NCBI RefSeq assembly: GCF_000699445.3 | Contig: NC_067198.1 | Coordinates: forward strand, 4,746,801 to 4,810,800 | DNA length: 64,000 bases | Reading direction: 5' to 3' | From: Schistosoma haematobium | Taxonomy: Eukaryota; Platyhelminthes; Trematoda; Strigeidida; Schistosomatidae | Part shown: positions 32,700-44,589 of the stretch, piece by piece | How positions within the stretch are numbered: the first letter of the stretch is position 1 | How the letters are laid out: every line of letters starts with the position of its first letter | The notes under the pieces: model-generated | The model's database searches: none | Seen by the model: only the letters and a program-made list of their open reading frames with translations | What the model was told of the DNA's origin: nothing | Position numbers and translations under genes: made by a program

Positions 32700-33000
32700 A
32701 ATATACAATAAAAATCTACGTATAGTATTAGTCTAGAAATAGATCCCAACAGTTACCATTCATTATTTTCATCGGGATATAACATGAATATGAGTCTACT
32801 AACCTAAATTAACTATTATAAAGACAATATTTAACTCACAATAATATTCTTTATGTCTGATATGACGAGAAGAAAAGTCAAAATTCGATTGATTTACTTA
32901 TTATGAGTTTTATTCAACGTTACTTTCGTTCTGATTCAATATGATAATCATTCAGTGTAGTATTGGTTTTTGTTTCCCCGTATTATATTTTATTCTGTAT
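32700..33000. other. AT-rich sequence, nothing recognised
   Basis: No supported feature was identified. Confidence 0.4.
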
Positions 33001-33004
33001 AATA

Positions 33005-33450
33005 AACGATATTTCAATGGTTGAAATCATGAGTCAATTGAAGCTAGAACACCATGGAAAACCTGGAAGCACTGGACGGCTGTTTCGTCCTAATATGGGA
33101 CTCCTCAGCAGTGCGCACCCACGATCTCGCCCCACCCTGCGAGATTCGGACTCAAGACCTATCGGTCTCGTGTGCGAACGCTTTATTCACTACACCACTG
33201 AGCTGACCGGTATCCAACGGTGTTAATGTCTAACCTCAACCAATCCACGAAGTTGCGCGACCATCTTCCATTGTACTGAAGTAGATACCTGTTTCCACCC
33301 GACACGGATTAGCTCTGGGTTTGAATCCCGTGAGTGGAATCGTGGATGCGCACTGCTGAGGCGTCCCACGATAAGACGAAACGGCCATGCAGTGCTTCCA
33401 GGTTATTCATGGTGGCCTAACATCAATCGGTTCATGATCTCAATAAAAAA
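33005..33450. repeat. Family B/B2 pair
   Basis: A minus unit (33010-33300) with tail, hammerhead, B box, A box and head is followed by a plus B2 piece (33300-33450) with B box (GGGTTTGAATCCCG), hammerhead remnant and tail. The plus hammerhead reads CTGAGGC and has lost the GTC triplet. Confidence 0.8.
33069..33114 (-). ncRNA. Family B hammerhead ribozyme, near intact
   Basis: On the minus strand, stem I GCACTG/CAGTGC is perfect, the core is CTGAGGA, stem II is GTCC/GGAC around CATATTA, GAAA is intact, stem III is ACAGCCGT with one mismatch, and the cleavage triplet is GTC. It is one of the two best minus-strand candidates of the family. Confidence 0.75.
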
Positions 33451-33459
33451 AAAAGAATA

Positions 33460-35035
33460 ACAGTCTTATTATTTCATTTATAAGAGTAACTGTATGCTTT
33501 TTTTCTTTAACAAATAAACAATCGATTAATTTACAAGAAAAAATATTTTTTAAATCATTAAAATTGTTTCATTTGTTACCATGTTAGAAATAATTTATTT
33601 TTATATTTTGGTAATAAATACTCACTCATTTTACATCATAGGATATCAAATAATAACTTCTTTTTGTTTTGTTTACGAATAGTCAGTATGAAGTTTGTTT
33701 TACAAAAAAGAGAAAGCAAAACACAACATGAACTAGGTAGTCAAATGAATAATACTGTATATGTGCTTGTGTGTGTGTGTATATATGTATGTATGTAGTA
33801 TGTGTAGGTGGAGGTGTAAGCTAGTAATATCACTACTTATAAGTAGCATTGTAATGAATATATAAATATGCAAAATTAAACTGTCCTGAAGAAAAAACGT
33901 TTCATTATTGATTAGCTGAAAGTAACATAGTAACATAATATATTTCTTTAAATAAAATGTTAGAATAATTTAGGGACAGAATTGAAAGCGAAAACAATTC
34001 TATAGTTATATCAATTGAAGAAGCCATTTAAAGGCAGAAACAATTGAGTAGTTTACTTTAATATATGAAAATCTCAAATGAATTAATCAAAGGATGGTAG
34101 AATCGGAAGGCTAATACTAATATCATTTAGAAGAGATTTCTTCAAACTAAAATATACAAAACTTTGACATACGTTTTTAGTTTCTAGACGTTCAGTGTCA
34201 CTGGGAGAGAGGAAATTAAAAATAAACAATTTAGATAAATATAGTTGACCTTCTTCATGTTTTGACACTAGTCAGATTTAAAAATGTAGAGCCGTTTATT
34301 TCCTGGCGTAGGACTCTTTAGTACTACATAACTACAATCTATTTCTATTGTTAATCATACCAATACCTATTCACTACATAAAAGCACCCACCAACTAAAA
34401 TATTCTCTACAACATACCTATATATATTGTTTTGACTGATTAGCATTATATTGTCTAATATACACAATATTCATGTTATTTAGTCAATTTCTGTGTGTAA
34501 TAATATATTACATCATGTCGTTTAGTTATCTTAGCTTATTGTGTTTGTCCGAAACTCATCTGTAAAGGGACTGTTTAGTGTTAGGCAGTGGTTTGATTAC
34601 TACAAGTATTCAATCAAAACACATCAATAGAACAAATGCTCCTAAATTTACTCAATAATTTGCTAGTAAATAATTACATTGAATTCTTAATAAAATAAGT
34701 AACTACTGTTCCATACTTGAAGATCATTTGAAAAGTAGAACTATGAGGATATATTGTGACTAAGGTATATAATTCTACATTATTCTAATAAAACTGATTA
34801 CTGGCAAATGATATTGATACGAGTAGCAAATGCTTACAACATGTTACAATGTGTTTATCGAGAAGTACACTAAAAGGAAGTTCTAGGAATTGTTTCTATT
34901 AATAATCTGACAAAATTTGAATTAACTGACGATTATTCATCTGTTAACTATTATACATCTTCTTAACACTTAGAAAATAAAAAGACAAAGTTCTAAGTCT
35001 ACCAGTCTATGCAAATCATGAAGTTATAATTCACT
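33460..35035. other. AT-rich sequence with a TG/TATG simple repeat
   Basis: A GTGTGT/TATGTATG tract is at about 33768-33800. A strongly eroded family B trace is at about 34290-34340. No splice-flanked coding frame was recognised. Confidence 0.5.
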
Positions 35036-35039
35036 TCGT

Positions 35040-35345
35040 TTTGTTTGGCTTTTATCTTCCCATTGTTGTTAAGGACGGCAATTAATCAATCTCTTGTTGG
35101 CATATGTGCATACTGTGCGTATGCCTCAATATTACCTTAATTCACAAGTTATTTGTAAGCAATGATGGATAGTGTCTAGCAGTTGAATTCAGGATGCGCG
35201 TTTCGTCCTATTTGGCACTCGTCAGCTGGATGTACCTGCATCTCAGAGAGTTGATGTTCACTCTGGGATTCCAAACCAAGACCATTCGCCTCAAACGCCA
35301 TCGCGTTATCCAATCAATTGCAGTCTTAACCTCAATGGGAAGATA
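35040..35345 (-). repeat. Smα-like hammerhead SINE unit
   Basis: The minus strand has a tRNA-like promoter (A box at about 35310-35320, B box near 35265-35280), then the hammerhead (35187-35231), then the family 3' segment with GCATATGTGCATACTG. It is arranged head-to-head with the plus unit starting at about 35346. Confidence 0.8.
35187..35231 (-). ncRNA. Smα-type hammerhead ribozyme
   Basis: On the minus strand, stem I is ATCCAG with CTGAAT (one weak pair), the core is CTGACGA, stem II is GTGC/GGAC (one mismatch), GAAA is intact, the short stem III is ACGCGCAT, and the cleavage triplet is ATC. It corresponds to the hammerhead known in schistosome Smα satellite RNA. Confidence 0.75.
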
Positions 35346-35585
35346 CATGGCAAACAATACCAAGTGAATTCAAATTCACCCCATTGCACAAGCAAGTGTC
35401 TATCAGGACTCAGTAGCTGAGTGGATAACGCAATGGCGTCCGGAGCGGATGTACTGGGTTCGAACCCCAGAGTGAACATCAACTCTGAGATGCAGGCACA
35501 TCCAGCTGACGAGTCCCGAATAAGACGAAACGCGCATCCTGGACTCCACTGCTAGCCATTACCCATCAAGAAATTATAGTTTTAA
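35346..35585 (+). repeat. Smα-like hammerhead SINE unit
   Basis: A box TAGCTGAGTGG (35414) and B box GGGTTCGAACCCC (35457) form an internal Pol III promoter, followed by the hammerhead (35500-35543) and CCACTGCTAGCC. Confidence 0.85.
35500..35543 (+). ncRNA. Smα-type hammerhead ribozyme
   Basis: Stem I is TCCAG/CTGGA, extended after an internal loop by TGCAG/CTGCT. The core is CTGACGA (35506-35512), stem II is GTC/GAC with a C-A mismatch, GAAA is at 35527-35530, stem III is ACGCGCAT with one mismatch, and cleavage is predicted after ATC at 35538. The internal loop in stem I matches the layout that stabilises the active Schistosoma ribozyme. Confidence 0.8.
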
Positions 35586-35726
35586 AATTCACTTAAGTTA
35601 TATAACATCAAGAATAATTTAGACGTTTTGATTTTGTTACAAGTAGCCATCAGTGAGAAAATATTTCAGTATTTCTGTCTATTTAATAAATTAAGATTTT
35701 ATAAAATTTGACTGACAAGTAAATGT

Positions 35727-36018
35727 GGCGAGACTATAATTTATAGGACGAACCAATCCTGTATAAGATAACGAGTCTGTGGTTTCGGTGCGATATTCAT
35801 TCATACATTTGGCTAAGTAGCGTTTTCATATCATAGCTGATGTCAGTTCGTGATGAAAACCCTAAATATAATTTCTAATCTTAACTATCAAATGTAGATC
35901 ATAATTCTAAATCCTCAGACTGGTTTATAACCCTCAATAAGTCCTAGTTACTGGGTGGACGTTTTCAAGGTGACTTTAGCGTCACTCAAAGGTTGTCCAT
36001 AAATTATAGTCTGACCAT
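35727..36018 (+). mobile_element. Merlin-related short element
   Basis: Termini GGCGAGACTATAATTTATAG and the reverse complement (ending ATAAATTATAGTCTGACC) bound about 290 bp of family interior. The target duplication is not clear in this copy. Confidence 0.75.
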
Positions 36019-36048
36019 TTTACATGTAAATAAAGAACATAGGGTGTC

Positions 36049-36049
<1 letters not shown>

Positions 36050-36084
<35 letters not shown>
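36050..36084. repeat. (ATA)n microsatellite
   Basis: About 12 tandem AAT/ATA units. Confidence 0.9.
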
Positions 36085-36323
36085 GTATAATTTGTTACTA
36101 TAAACTTTAGTAACGAATTATCAGCACCAAATATCCACTGTTACAATTAATACCTATCTAATAAAATTATAAAAATTGTAATCGTTTTAAACATATTTTC
36201 AAAATGTGTTTAACAGTCATTATGTTGTATGCTTATTCCATCAGTTCAGCTTACATGACTATTTTCTTATCCATTACGTATAAAATGGTTTAATTCTAAT
36301 AATAATCTATCGTTTTGTTGCAG

Positions 36324-36576
36324 TGTAATGTATGCTACTTATGTTGATCGAAAGTAGTATGTAGCAACAGTCGAAAGTGGAATGCATGCCAATAGAAGAC
36401 TAAGAAGATTCAATTCAACAGAACAGGAAGAGAAACACGGGGGTAATTGTAATTATAATAGAAATAAAGGAATCATAAAGCATGTAAACGACAACTGGTC
36501 CATATTCTAGAAAGGTACACTGTAATTTTACGTTGAACATATATTGATTAACCCCACCAATTCTTCGTTCACTACA
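36324..36576 (+). mobile_element. Repeat C, solo-LTR-like element
   Basis: Starts TGTAATGTATGCTACTTATG and ends GTTCACTACA. Flanks are GCAG and GTAG, a 4-bp duplication with one difference. Confidence 0.7.
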
Positions 36577-36789
36577 GTAGGAGAGACAAAAATGAAAATG
36601 AACTCAGAGCTATAATGATTCTTTTGTTGGAGTTTTTTCTTGTATTTAATATCAGATTATAGCATAATCCTTTCATAATACCATATTAGATACATACAGT
36701 TGACAATAAGAGTTTATTTAATTTGAGCAGATCTAAATTAAACGTAATGAAAATTCTCAATATGACATTTGATAAATAATGAAGGAACA

Positions 36790-37590
36790 CTTGGTTTGCC
36801 TCGCGAGATTCGAATCCGTGGCCTTCAGTCTCGTGTGTAAACACTTAACCTTCTATACCACTGGGCTAGCCAACATTTAACGGTGTTAATGTCTAAATTC
36901 AAACAATCCACGAAATTGCGCGACCAAGTTCCATTGTCTGAGGTAAATACCTGTCTCTACCCGACAGACGTACTGCTGAGATGTCCCACAATAGGACGAA
37001 ACGGTCGTCCAGTGCTTCCAGGTTTCCAATGGTGGTTTAACAACAATCAGTTCAAGATCTCAATCAATAACTTAATAATCTTCATAACCCTATACTGATA
37101 AAAGTTATTCATACAAAATGAATACTGATAAACAATACAACCGAAATGTATCAAACACAGTAATTTATTTAATTATGTTTTATATAACTGACTGATTTTA
37201 CGGTTGGATTCATGAGTTGATCAAAGTTAGACTTTCATTGAAAACCTGGAATCACTGGATGATCGTTTGGTCCTGGTATGGGAATCCCTACCAGTTCGTA
37301 TTCAAGAACCCATACGAGGGACCAAAACCCAGAACCTTCAGTCTCGGTTCACTTCTAGACCGCTGAGTTAACATTCAATAGTGTTAATGTCTAACTTCAG
37401 TCGATCTATGATCTTGCGCATCCTTTCATCAATTGTCTGAGGAGGATAACACCTGATGCGAATTGAACTCCATTAGTCACAGCCTTTCACTCGAACTCCA
37501 GAAAATCAATCCTTAATCCAACCACTAGTGAGCCTATAATTGTTATCAGTGTGAGAAATTCGTGAAGATTGTAATACTTTCAAGTTGAAT
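36790..37590. repeat. Family B2 copies, decayed
   Basis: A minus head and promoter (36795-36960) are joined to a plus hammerhead and tail (36960-37105); the plus hammerhead reads CTGAGAT and is likely dead. A more eroded minus unit spans about 37200-37590. Confidence 0.65.
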
Positions 37591-38055
37591 TGACTAGTCG
37601 ATTTAATTTTAACTAGGCTATCTAAAGCTTTAAATAACTAATTTGTACTAACTGAATGTTTTCACATCTTCATCCATTTTAAAAAATAAAGTCAAGCACC
37701 ATCAAGTCTCTTAGAGAACACATTACTTTTACACAACGAGATCATGATTAATCTAACCAAATTTATGAACTAAGCTACTTCACAACGTTATGAGATCATC
37801 ACTGATGATATTTTCATTATCCTCGAATAACTAAAGATAATTTGTTGTGCACTTACATTCTTATGATTCATTATGAAGTCAAATCAACGTTAAAAATTTA
37901 GTGAATGTACAAATACTTGAAAAAAATACCTTAAAAATAAAATGGAGTTCGAATGTCATATTTAAAATGTACACGACTATTTAGAGTATTTACATTCATA
38001 AATGAAAGTTAACTATTTGTAAAAAAATATATGAAAACTTTACGTAATCATTCTG
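37591..38055. other. AT-rich sequence, nothing recognised
   Basis: No supported feature was identified. Confidence 0.45.
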
Positions 38056-38059
38056 TGTT

Positions 38060-38460
38060 ATTTTACCTGTATCGTCCAATTGTTATTTAGGACTGCAATT
38101 AATCAGTCTCTTATTATTGGCATATATGCATCCTGTGCAGATTGCCTCGATATAGTCTTAAGTCACAAGCTTTTTAAACATAGATGAATAGGGGCTAGCA
38201 GTGTAATCCAGTTTGACGCATGTTTCATCCCATTTGGGACTCGTCAACCGGATGTGCCTGCATCTCGCTATGGTACTCGAACCCAATACCGTTCGCTTCA
38301 AACGCCATCACGTGATCCACTTAGCTACTGAGTCCTGATAGCCATCTGCTTGTGAACTTGAACTCTGGGATGCAGGTACATCCAGCTGACGAGTTCCAAG
38401 TAGGACGAAACGCGCGTCCTGGATCCCACAACTAGCCACTATCCATCTTTATTTTACGTA
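38060..38460. repeat. Smα-like inverted pair
   Basis: A minus unit (38060-38350) with a decayed hammerhead (TTGACGA core) and an A/B-box promoter joins a plus ribozyme segment (38355-38460). The plus piece has lost its tRNA-like head at the junction. Confidence 0.8.
38380..38424 (+). ncRNA. Smα-type hammerhead ribozyme, intact core
   Basis: Stem I ATCCAG (38380-38385) pairs perfectly with CTGGAT (38419-38424). The core is CTGACGA, stem II is GTTC/GGAC around CAAGTA with one wobble, GAAA is at 38407-38410, stem III is ACGCGCGT, and cleavage is predicted after GTC at 38418. This is the best-preserved Smα-type ribozyme in the window. Confidence 0.88.
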
Positions 38461-40235
38461 ATCAGATCTAAAAATCTCACTTAAAACATACAAAAAAATA
38501 AACTTCAAAGGAGAAGACATTTTTTTCATTAATATCATGAAAACATTTAATTAAAACTACATGGAGTATAAATACTATAGATGTAGAAATAAAATATCAT
38601 TTTTGAAATAATACTCCTACCTTTCTTAAATTTATACTACTTATAAACACATTCATTCCATAAGTGTTCATTAATCAGCAGAATTTATTAATAGTGATGT
38701 GATAAGTTTTTCTTTAGACTGAATAATAGTTTAAACAAGTTCTTATTTTTTAAGTAGCGTGGTTACAAAACGTTTAACAACCCTATGAATAATGGATTTT
38801 CTTGAATTGATTTTATAAATATTTAAACTTGATCATTAAGAATACATCGTTGATGAACTGAAGTCAAATAGTGACGACTACATTACTGCAAGTTTCAGTG
38901 ATGAATAAATTTATTTTTATTGAAATCACGAACCGATCAATGTTAGGCCGCCAGTGTGGACGTTTTCGTCTCAGCATAGGTGTCAGAGGTGTAAAACTAC
39001 AACTCCATGTGCCGGGCTTAAATTCAGGACCTTCGGCTTGGAACGAAAGCCTAATCTGTAGACCACTGTGCCCGTTACTAACGGTATTAGTGCTTCACTT
39101 CACAACTATCTCCTCAACCTCAGACTAAAAATTTAGTTTTACGTTTTGAGCTACTTAAATACATTGTAAGTACCACATATGATTAATTTCATATTGGATG
39201 GATTGGTTTGGTATACAAATAATAGGAAAACAATCCAGAGCAAATAATATGTTCTGTGAAACAATAAATTTGAAAATAAAGAAGAATTGTTCAGATAATG
39301 ATACTTTAACAGTGAATTATGGATGAAAAAGTTTACTTGTTTACTCAATATAAGATACTTGATTTCATAGGGAATGAGTGGGTGAGTACTTCTGTAGAGC
39401 AATATAATATGGTGAATTATCTTCAAGATAATTCCCTGGACTTAGTATATTAATCGCCATGATAACCGTTACTAAATAAGTCTCAACGGCGTGTGAAATC
39501 ATATAACAACATGAAGCGCCGACTAAAGTTATTTTATTGAACAGAACAGATCACTAAGCCACATGCACACTAAGCGAATTCGAACAGAAAAGCTAATGAG
39601 AGCGAGTTAGCGAGCTAGCGAATGTAGAGGCGAATTAAGAGTCTAATCAATCATAAAGATTTAGGTACATATGCATATATAGCACATATATGTGGTAAAG
39701 CGAATGATTCATCGAGCTATTTAAGTAACATTGAAGCTAGAGAGAGGGATATTTTCGTAGGCTGTCACATGTGATCAAGCACACATGTTCACGTAGATAT
39801 GATAATAATGCATATATATATATATATATATATATATTGTTACGGCTAGAATAAAACTATCTATTAACGAAATTAATTGAAGTGCTTGACAAACTTAACC
39901 GTAAACAAACTTCAACGTAGGAGAGGTGCTATAATACTAGGATCAAATAAATGTTCGGCGATCCCCAAGTTTCAGCAATCATCCAACTAACAATCAACCT
40001 TAACGATTGTAACCTGGAAATCAATAGTCACCTTGCAATTCATTCAAATGAAAACATTCAATGCAGCACTTTACCACATGAATTAGGTCTTGTCTTTTTC
40101 TGTGTTCAAACTTATCTGTTTAAGATTTTTGCGTAATAGTAAAATTTCACTTATTATCACGTACATAGATAAACAACTTTTAACTTATATTCAATTCTAT
40201 TTTGTAATGAATATAAATAAATATCAACTTGTATA
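38461..40235. repeat. AT-rich stretch with an eroded family B copy and (TA)n
   Basis: A decayed minus family B copy lies at about 38905-39115. A TA tract lies at 39812-39838, next to a denser repeat of GCGAATTCG- and AGCGAGTTAGCGAGC-type sequence at about 39570-39625. No coding frame with splice signals was recognised. Confidence 0.55.
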
Positions 40236-40239
40236 ATAT

Positions 40240-40600
40240 TCAAATTCACTTGTTTTTGTTTTATTTGTATCTTTCAATTGTTATTTACGACTGCAATTGG
40301 ATAGTCTCATATTAGCATACGTGCATCCTGTGCGGATTGCCTCGATATAGCTTTAATTCACAAACTTTTTAGGCAAAAATGAATAGTGGCTAGTGGTGGA
40401 GTCTAGTTTGACGCGCGTTTCATTCTATTTGGGGCTCGTCAACTGGATTTACCTGCATCTCACAGTTGATGTTCACTCGGGAACTCGAACCCAATACCGT
40501 TCACTTCAAACACCATCACATTATCCACTTAACTACTGATTCCTGATAACCACTTGCTTATGCCATTGGGTGAAGTTTAAATTCACATGTATCTTTCCAT
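40240..40600 (-). repeat. Smα-like hammerhead SINE unit, decayed ribozyme
   Basis: A full-length minus unit with B box (GAACTCGAACCCAATACC region, about 40481) and A box. The hammerhead at about 40405-40460 has TTGACGA and a broken stem II but keeps GAAACGCGCGTC. Confidence 0.75.
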
Positions 40601-41114
40601 TGTATAATATTATTCTTTTTTGCACCAAAAAATCACAAAACAAATCACGTCATTATAAATTTTAAATATTTATTGTTGTTGCTGTCTTTTCTTTGTTCTT
40701 AAACTTCTTACTTTAAAAGACTGAATTGTTTGATATCTTATTGATATATTCGCAACTTTGAATGATTTCTTGTCATTGTTCACTATGACAGTTACATTTT
40801 TAAACAAGTTAGACATTTTGAAATTTATATTTATTTATTTATTATATATCAATCATAATACTAATGAATTCTAACACTAAGTAACTTTATTCAAATCATT
40901 CGAGTGGCATTTCTATAAACAGTTTTTTTTTAAATTTTGAATTCATGGGTAATCTTAATCAGAAATTGATATCAATTGTAAAACTAAAATTAATATCAAC
41001 AAAACATAATAACAACTTCTCATGGTAACTCAATATTCATTAACATTACATAAAGATTCAACTATACACCAATGAAGTTTTGTAATGAACAGTATCAGAT
41101 ATAAATCAATAGTT

Positions 41115-41612
41115 GATTAGTATCAGAAGGGGTTTTTGTGGGGATTGTAGTAATTTTAAACAGTTGAGATCATGAGTCAAATGAAGCTAGATCACCATGG
41201 AAAATCTGAAAACACTCGACGGCCGTTTCGTCCTATTGTGGGACTCCACAGCAGTGCGCATCCACGATCCCGCCTACCGCCTGCGATATTTGAACCAAGA
41301 ACTTACTGGTCTCGCGATCGAGCACCTAACCACTAGACCACTGAGCCGACCGGTATCCAACGGTGTTAATGTCTAACTTCAACTAATCCATCAAATTGGG
41401 CAACACATCCACCATTGTCATCAGAGAGTTACTACCTCACGAGTGACCCGGTTGAACTCTACTAGTCACTGCTTCTTACTAGAACTCCAGGATATATCTC
41501 TTGAAGCAAGTCACTAGTGAGTATCTGTTGACTAGTATCAGAATGAGTTTCGTGGAGATTGTAGTAATTTCAACAGTTGAGATCATGAGTCAATTGATAG
41601 ATGGTGGATGTG
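41115..41612 (-). repeat. Family B repeat, about 1.2-unit tandem
   Basis: The unit signature TATCAGAAGGGG (41121) recurs at 41536 (TATCAGAATGAG), a 415-bp period. The complete unit contains tail, hammerhead (CTGTGGA in place of CTGAGGA, so dead), B box, A box and head. The second unit is cut off in its tail. Confidence 0.8.
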
Positions 41613-41614
41613 TA

Positions 41615-41840
41615 GCTCAATTTCGTGGATAAGTTGAAGTTGGATGCCGGCTCAGTGGTCTAGTTGGTTAAGCGCCTAGTGCAAGACTGGTAGGTCCTGG
41701 GTTCGAATCTCGCGGGGTGCGGGATCATGGATTCGCACTGCTGAGGAGTCCCACAATAGGACAAAATGGCCGTCCAGTACTTCCAGGTTCTTCACGGTGA
41801 TCTAGCTTCAATTGACTCATTATCACAACTGTTAAAATAG
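41615..41840 (+). repeat. Family B repeat, plus partner
   Basis: Short head, A box (TGGTCTAGTTGGTTAAGCGC), B box (GGGTTCGAATCTCGCGGG), hammerhead and tail. The hammerhead has a perfect CTGAGGA and GTCC/GGAC but reads AAAA in place of GAAA, so it should not cleave. Confidence 0.8.
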
Positions 41841-41949
41841 TTGATTAGTTACATAATTGATATTAATTATTTTATTTGATAAACCAAAAAATCAATAATC
41901 AATGAAGTGATAATAACAATAGTCATAATAATAAATGATTTTTGCTTAC

Positions 41950-42378
41950 TCTGATCCATGTTCCATAAATTTTATTTGTTTATGTATCATAGATTTTGGT
42001 AATTTTGTTATAGATGTATGTAATTGTGATTTAATTTGATTATTTAATTTATCTTGTTGTAAATTGGTTTTATAAATTAAATCATTATCATTATTATTAT
42101 TATTATTATTTGTTATTTTACAATGTTTTAATGGATAATAAAGTTGAGTAGATTTTGGTATTTTATAATTTGTCGATTCAAATGATTTTGAATCAGTGTT
42201 ACTATGACAACTGTAAGTGTCTGTATCATCAATTGATTTGAATTGAGTGATATTTTGATTTGATGTTTTAGTTTTACAAGAATGTAATTTAGATGGAGGC
42301 ATTTTTAATGTATATTTTTTGTTGGAACAGAGCAAAAAATAACAAACAAACAAACAATAGAGTTCAAATTTTTGTATT
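41950..42378 (-). CDS. Host-like exon with start codon (first candidate exon)
   Basis: The minus strand has an acceptor with pyrimidine tract (TTTGTTTGTTTCCAATACAG, AG at 42380-42379), then probable 5' UTR, an ATG at 42302 in the context TTAAAAATGCC, an open frame of 117 codons plus 2 bases, and a donor GATCAGA|GTAAGC (GT at 41949-41948). The product starts MPPSKLHSCKTKTSNQ and is polar, Asn/Ser/Lys-rich, with one Asn run; no domain was recognised. The frame stays open upstream of the ATG, but that part is hydrophobic and intron-like. The phase 2 end joins in frame with the exon starting at 4787, forming a Glu codon. If they are joined directly the intron is about 37 kb, long but plausible for schistosomes. 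Confidence 0.6.
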
Positions 42379-42689
42379 CTGTATTGGAAACAAACAAAAA
42401 AAAGAAAATAGTAAGTTGTATTAAACAAACATTAAGTTTCATTTATTTTCTGTAAAAATTCTTTAATAGTTATCATAATAAAAAGAATAGATTAAAGTCA
42501 AAACTTATTGATTTTTAGTTGCTACCTCAAAATATGAAATACAAGTAGATGATTGTCAGCAATCATTATATGACCACTGATCTGGACTTTTATTAGGTGT
42601 TAACATATATCAACAGAGCATATCAACCCCTCTTGATGCTAACCATGGCTTACTAACGATTTCGACAGGCGTTAAATTTTGTCACGGAA

Positions 42690-43080
42690 ACATATTGTCT
42701 ATTACTGTTTACATGTTATAAATTTAACAATAGGGATTGTTACATAACGTCGGTTAAAATTCACTGAAAAGATTCAATTTCTTCAGAACTATAGATTACC
42801 TCTAATAAACAGTGTCGGAAGTCGTAAAAGTTAGGTCAATGGTTTGTTATCAACTTTTCTCAATCATCCAACAATAATCAGACGTTGATTATAACTTCAA
42901 TCGAATGATATCAACTATTACATCAATATAAGATAGATACTTTTAGAATGTAAAATGATAGTAAATTAACTAAAAGACAACTTCTTTTTACCCTGTGATG
43001 TGTACTACTGATATCGACAGATATAAGGAGTATGTATGATCAATCAAAAATGAAATGTCTGACAGCAGGTGGTAAAAAGA
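42690..43080 (+). repeat. Repeat F, joined to a repeat C end
   Basis: About 300 bp (to 42992) is nearly identical to the reverse complement of 57380-57660, followed by the start of a repeat C element (TGTGATGTGTACTACTG, 42994). The element type was not recognised. Adjacency to a C end, conserved in both copies, suggests one composite element. Confidence 0.65.
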
Positions 43081-43339
43081 AGCTGTCTTATACAGAGTTG
43101 AAACTTAAAGTAAATCACCTTCACCATTGAGAAATATATACAAATATTCACAAACAACTGCTTATTTTAAATAATATAGATGATCACTGTATTTTTACTC
43201 CGGTTAATTAGTTTTGGTTACCTAAGTCTAATAAACTAATAAACTAATTATAATATATTGAAGAGAGGAATACGAAATTAAATAGCTTATTAAATCATTG
43301 TATATAACAATGATTATTGTGTTATTTGTTAATATCAGA

Positions 43340-43790
43340 AGGGATTTTTATAGGTATTATAGTGACTTGAATAGTTGAAATCATGGGTTAATTGAAGCCA
43401 GACCACCATTGAAAACCTGGAAGTACTGGACGGCCGTTTCGTCCTATCACGGGGTTGCTAAGCAGTACTCATCCACGTCCCCGTATCGTAAGATTTGAAC
43501 CAAGGACATAGTAACACACTGAAGACAATGATGGATGTGTCGCTCAATTTCATGGATTGTTTAAAGTCAGACATTAACACAGTTGAATGCCAACCGTCTC
43601 AGTGATCTAGAGGTTAAGTGTTTACGCGCAAGACTGATAGGTCCTGCGTTCGAGTCTAGCAATGCGGGATCGTAGATGAGCACTGCTGAGGTGTCCCACA
43701 ATATAACGAAACGGCAGTCTGATACTTTCAGGTTTTCAATGGTGATCTATCTTCATTTGACTCATGATTTCAACTAGTAAAATTATTTGT
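43340..43790. repeat. Family B inverted pair
   Basis: A minus tail and decayed hammerhead (43340-43515) join a plus unit (43516-43790) with A box, B box (CTGCGTTCGAGTCTAGC) and a hammerhead whose core reads CTGAGGT and whose stem II is broken. Confidence 0.7.
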
Positions 43791-44160
43791 TAATAGTTGA
43801 AATAAAAAAAGTAAGCCATAAATTGTGATACAATGTAAATGATCATTTGAAGTTGTTTATTTTGTTTATTTTCTTTATTTCCATGATGTTTTATTCATTT
43901 ACTTGTGAAAAAATATTGGTTGCTTTGTTTTGAATCGTTCTCATCTCAGTTATATTAGACTTAATGACTTGGATTAGTTTTACTGAAATATGTTAAACTG
44001 TTTATTTATATAAATAAATATAAATATTATCATTTACAGTAATAAATTAACTTAAATAGTAAAATTTCAATTAAAGACAGAAAATGGAAGATAGTCATGG
44101 AATATTATAGACTGATCAAAGTTATAAATTAAACCTATTCAATTTTGGTTTAATATTCTA
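43791..44160. other. AT-rich sequence, nothing recognised
   Basis: No supported feature was identified. Confidence 0.4.
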
Positions 44161-44164
44161 AAAG

Positions 44165-44370
44165 TTAGGTGTTTTTGTTCGTGAGATCGAACGTCGTGAT
44201 TTCTATTCCTGGAGCCGAGGTAATGAATAGCCACTGTTAAAAAGTTTCATACTAGGATAAAACGCCCATTCAGTGTTATAAAGTTTCAATGGTTGTTTCA
44301 CTTTTATATCAATTCATGCTTTCAATGAAATTCAACAGTTTCTACAATTTTATACTGATAATAAGACTAT
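44165..44370 (+). repeat. Eroded family B copy
   Basis: Hammerhead remnant (ACTAGGATAAAACGCCC) and B2-like tail are visible; not functional. Confidence 0.5.
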
Positions 44371-44589
44371 ACTGAGCAAGCCTATGGTTATTTATTTATA
44401 TAGATTTTAGAAAGAATGAGTTTGATATTTTCATACTATATATTGATATATGTTAATCTATATTGAAGAAGAAAATTGAATGGAAATGAATTTTCAAAAA
44501 ATGTGTAAAGGTAAAACTAGTTAGAAACTAGTAAAATTTATTATTCTGTTCTATTTATTTGATGTTAATATAAAATCAAATATTATGAA

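Noticed and set aside
32963..33226. ORFs such as 32963-33226, 22716-22907, 45688-45990 and 55340-55699 that share similar peptides
   Set aside because: The shared peptide (for example VEIMSQLKLDHHGKPGSTGR) is a chance reading of the family B repeat, which is non-coding and read on different strands.
34083..34268. 61-residue minus frame as a host exon
   Set aside because: No convincing splice sites of matching phase were seen; single short ORFs occur by chance in this much sequence.
39151..39426. 91-residue hydrophobic minus frame
   Set aside because: AT-rich, motif-free and without splice signals; hydrophobic codons are expected by chance in such DNA.
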